From positions 1 through 11,050 of the forward strand of contig DAOTXN010000021.1 of the NCBI GenBank assembly GCA_034435435.1: DNA of 11,050 nucleotides, given 5' to 3'. Below, piece by piece: positions 6,501-11,050 of the stretch. The first letter of the stretch is position 1; each line of letters starts with the position of its first letter. Made by a program: the position numbers and the translations under genes. The notes beneath the pieces were generated by a model. That model was not told the origin of the DNA. It worked only from the letters and a program-made list of their open reading frames with translations, and did no database searches. Source of the DNA: DAOTXN01 sp034435435 (GTDB taxonomy: Bacteria > Chloroflexota > Anaerolineae > S140-20).

Positions 6501-7436
6501 TTGGCCCGGGCCTGGATGATGGATCAGGCCTGGGAAACGGTGACACGGCGCGCCTGGGAATGGTTGACAGAGTCGGGCTATGATCCCGACTATCTCGAAG
6601 ATGACGATGAAGCGCGAATGTACTACCTGGTGGCGTGGTTGTCGCCTATGGGATACGATCCCGAACGGTTGCGCCTGGACCGGGGGTACGCGCGGCGGAG
6701 CGCGTTGCGCGAGTGGGTGCGGGAACAAGGTCTAGATCCCGACCAGTTGTTGATTTTTGAAGATGATCACCGCTCGTTAGCTGAGCGGGCGCGCATCGAC
6801 GAAAAAGAGCGCCTGGCCTGTTGGCGCTTGTGGATGAAACACTATGGCGCTCCAGGCGTGGACGATATCCCCGATGAAATGTTGCGGGAACAGGCCATAG
6901 CCTTTAGCAGCGAGATCGAGCGCCCGTTGCCGACGGTGGGTAAAATGCTCCTGTTTGATGGTAAAACCGGGGAACCGTTTGACCAACCGGTTACTATTGG
7001 CGTGATTCATATGATGAAGCTGGCGCACTTGGTAGAAGACAAGGTGCATGCGCGTTCCACAGGTCCTTACTCGCTGGTGACACAGCAACCGTTGGGTGGC
7101 AAGGCGCAATTCGGTGGTCAGCGCTTTGGCGAGATGGAGGTGTGGGCGCTGGAGGCATACGGGGCGGCCCACACCCTGCAAGAGATGCTCACCGTCAAGT
7201 CGGATGACGTGCAAGGGCGGGTCAAGACCTACGAAGCCATCGTCAAGGGGGCGACCATTGAGGAACCGGGTATTCCGGCCTCCTTCCGCGTGTTGGTGAA
7301 GGAACTGCAGAGCTTGGGGCTATCGGTGGAAGCGGTCACAGATGCGGGCGAAGTGGTCCGGTTTGGCAAGGACGCCGAAAAGATGCGTACACCCAGGCTG
7401 GGCCTTGGGTTACTATCTTTTGGCGACATCGAATAG
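3534..7436 (+). CDS. rpoB: DNA-directed RNA polymerase beta subunit
   Basis: 1300 residues. RpoB forms one pincer of RNA polymerase and part of the active centre. Recognisable parts in order: N-terminal protrusion/lobe (VFQREGMFELFDEISPIE from 29; GDFPLMTENGTFIINGTERV near 120), rifampicin region (LSQFMDQTNPLAELTHKRT, 408-426), CPIETPEGPNIGLI, the active-centre block DKMAGRHGNKG (909-919), and the C-terminal LVTQQPLGGKAQFGGQRFGEMEVWALEAYGA type signature. About 139 residues (991-1129) are inserted between GADEAEIEAEL and LPTVGKMLLFDG; this block holds Trp-rich tandem repeats. Rifampicin-contact positions Asp413, His423 and Ser428 (E. coli 516, 526, 531) are conserved, but Thr426 replaces the usual Arg (E. 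coli 529). AGGAG at 3519-3523 is ten bases upstream of the ATG. rpoC does not follow. Confidence 0.98.
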   Translation: MTGIKSYARINDVLRLPTLIEVQLESFRVFQREGMFELFDEISPIESFNGDLRLHFPSTKIESRQFGLDFRFEEPKYGEAECVERDLTFAAPLYIKVALDNRETGEVIVNEIFMGDFPLMTENGTFIINGTERVVVSQLIRSPGVYFDTEEDRTTGRRLCTAKLIPDRGAWMEFETRKSDYITIKFNRKRTIPVTLLLRALAAVDDGTDSPVLVEGSDEELLQLFAEVDSQPDHLFIPATLRQEPTWDEKDGRTVAEQALIEFYKRMRPGDPPTLDNANEYLESQLFDPRRYDLERVGRYKLNQRLGLAVPLTRRTISKADLVKVVERMILINNNLADPDDIDHLGNRRVKTVGELIQNKLRVGLRRMERVVKERMSIRESDGVTPVSLINIRPVVAAVREFFGSSQLSQFMDQTNPLAELTHKRTLSALGPGGLRRERAGFDVRDVHHSHYGRICPIETPEGPNIGLIGRLATYGVVNEFGFIETPYRQVINTVPSDDIEQMVGKTLREAVLDPHSGELVAEADAEITQALAERIAALSLREDVKVYPIVTDEIVYLSADEEDKYTIAQANAELDERGQFVQRHISARRSQRFLSFARPEHIDFMDVAPKQVVGISAALIPFLEHNDANRALMGSNMQRQAVPLLQPEVPLVSTGMEWQAAMDSGQVVVATQDGEVVSVTGERTVVREADGERVYKLRKYQRSNQSTCVDQRPIVIKGQQVKKGDVLADSSSTDHGELALGHNVLVAFMSWEGGNYEDAILISERLVREDKFTSIHIEKHEVEARDTRLGPEEITRDIPNVGEDALKDLDEEGIIRIGAEVGPNDILVGKITPKGEKELSPEEKLLRAIFGEKAREVKDSSLKLPHGERGKVVDVRVFTRDEHRDLKAGVDKMVRVSVAQRRKLTEGDKMAGRHGNKGVISKVVPIEDMPFLADGTPIDIILNPLGVPGRMNIGQILETHLGWASHKLGFQAVTPVFDGADEAEIEAELARAWMMDQAWETVTRRAWEWLTESGYDPDYLEDDDEARMYYLVAWLSPMGYDPERLRLDRGYARRSALREWVREQGLDPDQLLIFEDDHRSLAERARIDEKERLACWRLWMKHYGAPGVDDIPDEMLREQAIAFSSEIERPLPTVGKMLLFDGKTGEPFDQPVTIGVIHMMKLAHLVEDKVHARSTGPYSLVTQQPLGGKAQFGGQRFGEMEVWALEAYGAAHTLQEMLTVKSDDVQGRVKTYEAIVKGATIEEPGIPASFRVLVKELQSLGLSVEAVTDAGEVVRFGKDAEKMRTPRLGLGLLSFGDIE
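6504..6920 (+). repeat. Tandem-repeat insertion inside RpoB (protein-level repeats)
   Basis: Within RpoB residues 991-1129 a motif of about 25-26 residues recurs: W-L-x3-G-Y-D-P-x2-L at W1010, again at W1035, then W-V-x3-G-L-D-P-x2-L at W1061, and a decayed copy W-M-x3-G at W1100 after a 39-residue gap. Glycines at 1015, 1040, 1066 and 1105 mark the register, and acidic or Ala-Arg runs lie between copies. The DNA copies have diverged, so the repeat is old. The block sits in a known insertion-tolerant zone of bacterial beta subunits, on the outer surface, and the flanking conserved sequence is intact. Confidence 0.7.
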
Positions 7437-7441
7437 TCTTT

Positions 7442-7542
7442 CTAGCAGCCTGTCGGAGAACCCTGTCATATATTTTGCTCGTTTTGCGCCCATTTTGGAC
7501 ACCCACAAGGGGCTAAATTACGTCTCTCCGACAGGCTGCTAG
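7442..7542. mobile_element. MITE-like element with 14-bp terminal inverted repeats and CTAG flanks
   Basis: Positions 7442-7459 and 7525-7542 are perfect 18-bp inverted complements. Read as a transposon, CTAG (7442-7445 and 7539-7542) would be a 4-bp target duplication and the terminal repeats would be CAGCCTGTCGGAGA and its complement, enclosing a 93-bp core (7446-7538). Alternatively a TA duplication would fit, with repeats beginning GCAGCC. No coding capacity is present, so it would need a transposase acting in trans; IS5-group (YTAR target) or IS630/Tc1-like (TA target) are the natural candidates. It begins five bases after the rpoB stop. In RNA it could fold into an 18-bp stem with a 65-nt loop and may serve as the rpoB 3' end, but no T-run follows. 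Confidence 0.65.
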
Positions 7543-7556
7543 GAGCTTGCAAGCAG

Positions 7557-7585
7557 TTGACGTATTGAAAAGGTTGTGGTAAAAT
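7557..7585 (+). promoter_or_regulatory. Sigma70-type promoter for the rpsL-rpsG-fusA-tuf cluster
   Basis: TTGACG (7557-7562), 17-bp spacer, TAAAAT (7580-7585). Transcription would start near 7592, giving a leader of about 127 nt before rpsL. It lies 14 bp beyond the MITE-like element, so the str cluster can be expressed independently of rpoB. Confidence 0.75.
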
Positions 7586-7600
7586 TCCCTTTCGTGGATT

Positions 7601-7627
7601 GGGATGTGGCAAAGGCTCCCATATCCC
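7601..7627 (+). promoter_or_regulatory. First hairpin in the rpsL leader
   Basis: GGGATGTGG (7601-7609) pairs with CCATATCCC (7619-7627), nine pairs including one G-U, around a 9-nt loop. It begins about nine nucleotides after the predicted transcription start. Ribosomal-protein leaders often carry such stems as binding sites for a product of the operon; which protein, if any, cannot be told here. Confidence 0.4.
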
Positions 7628-7657
7628 CTCAACAACGAGTCTGAGTTGGAAATAAAT

Positions 7658-7696
7658 AGGAGGCCATCGCCGCAGCAAGGATGGCCTCCTTCATTG
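7658..7696 (+). promoter_or_regulatory. Second hairpin plus CCTTCATTG motif in the rpsL leader
   Basis: AGGAGGCCATC (7658-7668) and GATGGCCTCCT (7680-7690) form a perfect 11-bp stem with an 11-nt loop, followed directly by TCATTG. The 3' arm carries TCCTT (7687-7691), which could instead pair with AAGGA (7706-7710) in the rpsL ribosome site, so two exclusive folds are possible. Either translational control or weak attenuation fits; neither is shown by the sequence alone. Confidence 0.5.
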
Positions 7697-7718
7697 CCAA
7701 AGTAAAAGGAAGAGACAC

Positions 7719-8138
7719 GTGCCAACCATCAATCAACTGGTTCGGAAAGGGCGCCAAGCCCAGCGCAAAAAGGATAAAGCGCCAGCTCTGCAATATACGT
7801 TCAACTCGTACCATCAGCGCCGCAGGCGACAACCCAAGGGCGCGCCGCAGAAGCGGGGCGTGTGTACTCAGGTGCGTACTCAGACCCCCAAAAAGCCCAA
7901 CTCGGCTTTGCGCAAAGTGGCGCGTGTGCGGTTGAGCAATGGTATCGAAGTGACAGCCTACATCCCAGGCGAGGGACATAGCTTGCAGGAACACTCGGTG
8001 GTATTGGTGCGCGGAGGACGTGTGAAGGACTTGCCGGGTGTGCGTTATCACATTGTGCGCGGCACCCTTGACACCGGTGGTGTCGATGGTCGCAAACAGC
8101 AGCGCTCCAAATATGGAAGCAAACGACCCAAGCGGTGA
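7719..8138 (+). CDS. rpsL: 30S ribosomal protein S12
   Basis: 139 residues against about 124 in E. coli. S12 lies at the decoding centre and monitors codon-anticodon pairing. The core is unmistakable: PQKRGVCTQVRTQTPKKPNS (43-62) and GGRVKDLPGVRYH (99-111). Lys58 and Lys59 match E. coli K42 and K43, so no streptomycin-resistance change is seen there; Asp104 is the site modified by methylthiolation in other bacteria. About 15 extra, Arg-rich residues lie between PAL (22-24) and PQKRG (43-47). The start is GTG, fixed by the family N-terminus MPTINQLVRK, with AAAAGGAAG eight bases upstream. rpsG begins 16 bp after the stop, so the two are co-transcribed. Confidence 0.97.
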   Translation: MPTINQLVRKGRQAQRKKDKAPALQYTFNSYHQRRRRQPKGAPQKRGVCTQVRTQTPKKPNSALRKVARVRLSNGIEVTAYIPGEGHSLQEHSVVLVRGGRVKDLPGVRYHIVRGTLDTGGVDGRKQQRSKYGSKRPKR

Positions 8139-8154
8139 TGAGTGAGGAAGAGAT

Positions 8155-8625
8155 ATGCCGAGACGGAATCGTCCACCCAAACGTCAGATTGCGCCGGATG
8201 TGCGATATAACAGTGTGCTGGTATCCAAGTTCATCAATCGTATGATGAACGGAGGAAAGAAAAGCACGGCTGCGGGAGTGCTGTATGACGCGATGGACAT
8301 TATGGAGGCACGGGCCAAACGCAACCCTCTGGGAGTGTTTGAAAAAGCCCTAGAGAACGCCATGCCGGTCATTGAAGTGCGGCCCCGGCGCGTAGGTGGT
8401 TCGACTTATCAAATTCCGGTAGAGGTACCCAGCCATCGGCGTCTAAGTCTGGCGATACGTTGGATATTGGCGGCAGCCCACTCTCGACCGGGCAAATCTA
8501 TGGCCGAAAAACTGGCCGCTGAGTTATTGGACGCCTCGCAGGGCGTAGGTGCGACGGTTAAAAAGAAAGAAGACACGCACAAGATGGCAGAGGCCAATCG
8601 CGCCTTTTCCCATTACCAGTGGTAG
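8155..8625 (+). CDS. rpsG: 30S ribosomal protein S7
   Basis: 156 residues, normal length. S7 nucleates assembly of the 3' major (head) domain of 16S rRNA and lies near the exit-site tRNA; in E. coli it also represses translation of its own operon. Visible family features are MPRRNRPPKR at the start, FINRMMNGGKKSTA (26-39), the beta-hairpin PVIEVRPRRVGGSTYQIPVEV, and the C-terminal HKMAEANRAFSHYQW. GAGGAAG lies just upstream of the ATG. The E. coli S7 target lies between rpsL and rpsG, but here that gap is only 16 bp, so any autoregulation must use another site, such as the rpsL leader or the rpsG-fusA gap. Confidence 0.97.
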   Translation: MPRRNRPPKRQIAPDVRYNSVLVSKFINRMMNGGKKSTAAGVLYDAMDIMEARAKRNPLGVFEKALENAMPVIEVRPRRVGGSTYQIPVEVPSHRRLSLAIRWILAAAHSRPGKSMAEKLAAELLDASQGVGATVKKKEDTHKMAEANRAFSHYQW

Positions 8626-8753
8626 GCGGCGGCCGGGTCACGTGGTTGTCTCGCGCTCTAAACAGCCAGAGCTGAGAGCAGAGAACTTGGCCGGTGGGGC
8701 ATCCGTCAGCATGCGCGTGCTTTACGGACGAGTCTGTCGAGTGACCTGGTACT
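8626..8753 (+). promoter_or_regulatory. rpsG-fusA intergenic region with hairpins and no ribosome-binding site
   Basis: 128 nt without an open frame of note. GCTCT/AGAGC (8655-8659 and 8668-8672) can form a 5-bp stem with an 8-nt loop. CCGT-AGCA / TGCT-ACGG (8703-8706, 8708-8711, 8718-8721, 8724-8727) forms an irregular stem ending about 26 nt before the fusA ATG. No GGAGG-like sequence is found in the last 15 bases before fusA and no promoter was recognised. It may be a control region for fusA. Confidence 0.35.
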
Positions 8754-10838
8754 ATGGGGCGCGAATATCCTTTAAGGCGGGTTCGAAATATTGGCATCAT
8801 TGCCCACATCGATGCGGGCAAGACCACGACGACGGAACGCGTGCTCTATTATACCGGTCGGACTCACCGCATGGGGAGTGTGGACGACGGAACGACCGTA
8901 ACCGACTGGATGGAGCAGGAAAGAGAGCGTGGGATTACGATCCAGTCGGCAGCGATTACCTGCTACTGGCGTGATCATCAGATTAACATTATTGATACAC
9001 CCGGTCATATTGACTTTACGGCCGAAGTCCAGCGCAGTCTGCGTGTGCTGGATGGGGGAGTTGTCGTCTTTGACGCCGTGGCTGGCGTGGAGCCTCAGTC
9101 AGAGACGGTGTGGCGGCAGGCCGACCGCTACCATGTGCCACGTGTTTGCTACATTAACAAAATGGATCGTATCGGCGCCAACCTGGAACGCGCTGTGCAA
9201 ATGATACGCGAGCGGCTCCATGCCAATCCGTTGCTGGTACAACTGGCTATTGGCCATGAGAGCAGCTTTCGCGGTGTGGTAGATCTGCTTACGATGAAAG
9301 CTAGTGTCTGGCATGACGAAGATTTGGGTGCGACACCCGAAATCGTTGATGTTCCGACCGAGCTGTTCACTGAGGCCCACGCGGCCCGTGAGGAACTGGT
9401 CGAGCGGTTGGCGGAAACCGATGATGAGCTGACGATCAAATACCTCGAAGGCAAAGAGATTACCAGCGATGAGCTGCGCAGGGCCCTTCGGCAAGCCACC
9501 TTGGCAGGAGAAGTAACGCCCGTATTGTGTGGTTCATCACTTCGCAATAAAGGGGTGCAACCTTTGCTGGACGCCATCGTCGATTATCTCCCTTCACCAA
9601 TCGACGTCCCCCCTATTGTTGGCGTCAACCCTTATACCAAGAAAGAGGAAGAGCGCGGAGCGAGCGAACAGGAACCTCTGGCGGCATTGGTCTTCAAGAT
9701 CCAAACCGATCCGTATGTAGGACGCCTGGCTTATTTTCGCGTGTACTCGGGCTGGCTTAAAGCCGGCGCAGCTATAGTGAATGCTACAAAAGGACGCAAA
9801 GAGCGCATTGGTCGCTTGCTGCGTATGCATGCTGACCACCGCCAAGAGATTCAAGAGATTCACGCGGGCGATATTGCGGCCACGCTGGGACTAAAATCTA
9901 CTTTTACCGGTGAGACGCTGTGCGCGCCCGATGGGCCGATCATCCTGGAATCCATCACGTTTCCAGAGCCGGTGATTTCGGTGGCGATTGAGCCGCGTAC
10001 GACTATTGATCAGGACAAAATGGCTAACGCTCTGCAACGCCTGGCGGAGGAAGACCCCACGTTTAGGGTGCGCATAGACGAGAACACGGGTCAGACATTG
10101 ATCTCTGGGATGGGGGAACTGCATCTGGAGGTACTGGTTGACCGGATGTTACGCGAGTTCAAAGTGGGCGCCAACGTGGGCAAGCCGCGCGTGGCCTATC
10201 GTGAGACCATTACCCAGTCGGTGCGCAGCGAGGGGCGCTTTATCCGGCAGACGGGCGGACGTGGACACTATGGACACGTGGTGCTGAAATTAGAGCCGCT
10301 GGCGCCGGGTGAGGGTTTTGAATTTGTGGATGCCATGAGCGGCGACGCGATACCCAAACAGTTCATCCCCTATATCGCGGAAGGCGCGCGCGAGGCGATG
10401 GAAAGCGGCGTGTTGGCGGGGTATCCGCTGGTGGACTTGCGGGCCACGCTGGTGGACGGTAGTTATCACGAAGAGGACTCTTCGGAGATGGCTTTCAAGG
10501 TGGCGGCCTCAATGGCGCTGCGCGACGGGGTAGAGGAGGCGGGGCCGGTGCTGTTAGAGCCAGTAATGAACGCCGAGGTCGTCGTGCCCGAAGAGTTTGT
10601 GGGCGAGGTGGTGGGCGATTTGAACGCCCGTCGGGCTCAAATTGAGCAATTGGAACCACGACCGGTCAATATTCAGGCCATCGCTGCCTATGTACCGCTG
10701 GCAGAGATGTTTGGTTATGCAACAGACTTGCGCTCGTTGACGCAAGGTCGAGGGACATTCACGATGGAATTCGCGCATTATGCGCAAGTCGATCGTCAGA
10801 TCGCTGAGAAAATTTTGTACGGATATGGCTGGCGATAA
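8754..10838 (+). CDS. fusA: Translation elongation factor G
   Basis: 694 residues, normal EF-G length. EF-G is the GTPase that drives tRNA-mRNA translocation and, with ribosome recycling factor, splits spent ribosomes. The G domain has AHIDAGKT (17-24), ERGITI (58-63), DTPGH (81-85) and NKMD (135-138). Domain II follows (about 300-400), then III with SGMGELHLEVLVDRM (451-465), IV with the tip His572 (GSYHEEDSSE, matching E. coli His583), and V ending MFGYATDLRSLTQGRG. The full set of conserved motifs and the C-terminus point to the housekeeping EF-G I type rather than EF-G II. The ATG is fixed by the family N-terminus (MGREYPL..VRNIGIIAHID) and by an in-frame TGA four codons upstream, yet no Shine-Dalgarno sequence precedes it. 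tuf follows after 79 bp. Confidence 0.98.
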   Translation: MGREYPLRRVRNIGIIAHIDAGKTTTTERVLYYTGRTHRMGSVDDGTTVTDWMEQERERGITIQSAAITCYWRDHQINIIDTPGHIDFTAEVQRSLRVLDGGVVVFDAVAGVEPQSETVWRQADRYHVPRVCYINKMDRIGANLERAVQMIRERLHANPLLVQLAIGHESSFRGVVDLLTMKASVWHDEDLGATPEIVDVPTELFTEAHAAREELVERLAETDDELTIKYLEGKEITSDELRRALRQATLAGEVTPVLCGSSLRNKGVQPLLDAIVDYLPSPIDVPPIVGVNPYTKKEEERGASEQEPLAALVFKIQTDPYVGRLAYFRVYSGWLKAGAAIVNATKGRKERIGRLLRMHADHRQEIQEIHAGDIAATLGLKSTFTGETLCAPDGPIILESITFPEPVISVAIEPRTTIDQDKMANALQRLAEEDPTFRVRIDENTGQTLISGMGELHLEVLVDRMLREFKVGANVGKPRVAYRETITQSVRSEGRFIRQTGGRGHYGHVVLKLEPLAPGEGFEFVDAMSGDAIPKQFIPYIAEGAREAMESGVLAGYPLVDLRATLVDGSYHEEDSSEMAFKVAASMALRDGVEEAGPVLLEPVMNAEVVVPEEFVGEVVGDLNARRAQIEQLEPRPVNIQAIAAYVPLAEMFGYATDLRSLTQGRGTFTMEFAHYAQVDRQIAEKILYGYGWR

Positions 10839-10870
10839 ACGCCGGTCCGACTTTGGCGAGCTCAGCCGAG

Positions 10871-10901
10871 CCGTTTCCGCGCCGGATGTGTAAGGAAACG
10901 G
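10871..10901 (+). promoter_or_regulatory. Inverted repeat between fusA and tuf
   Basis: CCGTTTCC (10871-10878) and GGAAACGG (10894-10901) are perfect 8-bp complements with a 15-nt loop. The stem ends five bases before the AAGGAGGT ribosome site of tuf. No T-run follows, so it is unlikely to terminate transcription; a processing, stability or translational-control site is more likely. Confidence 0.45.
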
Positions 10902-10917
10902 ACTTTAAGGAGGTAAG

Positions 10918-11050
10918 ATGTCAAAGGAAAAGTTTGTACGTGACAAGCCGCACGTGAACGTGGGGACGATCGGGCACATTGACCACGGCAAGACGACGCT
11001 GACGGCGGCCATCACCAAGGTGTTGGCGATGCGTGGGCAGGCGAGTTTTC
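10918..11050 (+). CDS. tuf: Translation elongation factor Tu (5' part, runs off right edge)
   Basis: 44 codons are visible. EF-Tu brings aminoacyl-tRNA to the ribosome as a GTP complex. The N-terminus MSKEKFVRDKPHVNVGTIGH (1-20) and the P-loop GHIDHGKT (19-26) are diagnostic; Ile21 replaces the more common Val. A perfect AAGGAGGT (10907-10914) lies just upstream with short spacing. It follows fusA on the same strand, the standard str-operon order, and is probably co-transcribed from the promoter before rpsL. Domains II and III lie outside the window. Confidence 0.95.
   Translation, partial: MSKEKFVRDKPHVNVGTIGHIDHGKTTLTAAITKVLAMRGQASF

Noticed and set aside
7442..7542. Reading the 18-bp inverted repeat as a plain intrinsic terminator of rpoB
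   Set aside because: The loop is 65 nt and no T-run follows; flanking CTAG copies and the terminal-repeat layout fit a MITE better.
7681..7935. Open frame starting at the ATG inside the rpsL leader hairpin
   Set aside because: It overlaps rpsL in another frame, has no ribosome site at a proper distance and shows no protein-like features; it could at most be a leader peptide but nothing supports that.
1..11050. CRISPR arrays, tRNA or rRNA genes, transposase genes, defence systems
   Set aside because: No regularly spaced direct repeats, cloverleaf-type sequence, rRNA blocks or transposase or nuclease motifs were seen in the window.

Overview
The window is ordinary bacterial chromosome carrying part of the core transcription and translation machinery, next to a small accessory segment. 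Best guess for the source is a member of the Chloroflexota or a relative. This is inferred from RpoB (about 1300 residues, with a large repeat-bearing insertion near its C-terminus), the long N-terminal region of S12, moderately high GC and promoters of housekeeping sigma type. No search was run, so the taxonomy is tentative.

Left part (1-2460). A short open tail (2-124, +) resembles the end of an ABC-transporter permease. It abuts and overlaps the 3' end of a truncated, Tat-exported AlkP/sulfatase-superfamily gene (83-730, -). Then comes an intact Mg2+ transporter gene, mgtE (841-2199, -), with a strong promoter and a structured 5' leader of about 250 nt.

Middle (2460-3533). Back-to-back promoters drive mgtE leftward and a two-gene unit rightward: a VKOR-type disulfide-forming membrane protein (2635-3069) and a small four-cysteine protein with a very acidic tail (3117-3356). 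A perfect consensus promoter (TTGACA, 17 bp, TATAAT) and a 113-nt leader follow and precede rpoB.

Right part (3534-11050). rpoB is followed not by rpoC but by a MITE-like inverted-repeat element (7442-7542). A new promoter with a structured leader then drives the str cluster in its usual order: rpsL, rpsG, fusA and the start of tuf. These encode S12 and S7 of the 30S decoding and head regions plus the two elongation GTPases EF-G and EF-Tu.

No CRISPR array, tRNA, rRNA or complete transposase gene was seen. The most interesting points are the tandem-repeat insertion in RpoB, the rpoB/rpoC separation with a MITE at the junction, a similar hairpin plus identical 9-nt motif in the rpoB and rpsL leaders, a Thr in the rifampicin region where Arg is usual, and the VKOR plus acidic Cys-protein pair beside rpoB. 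None of these by itself proves a new system.
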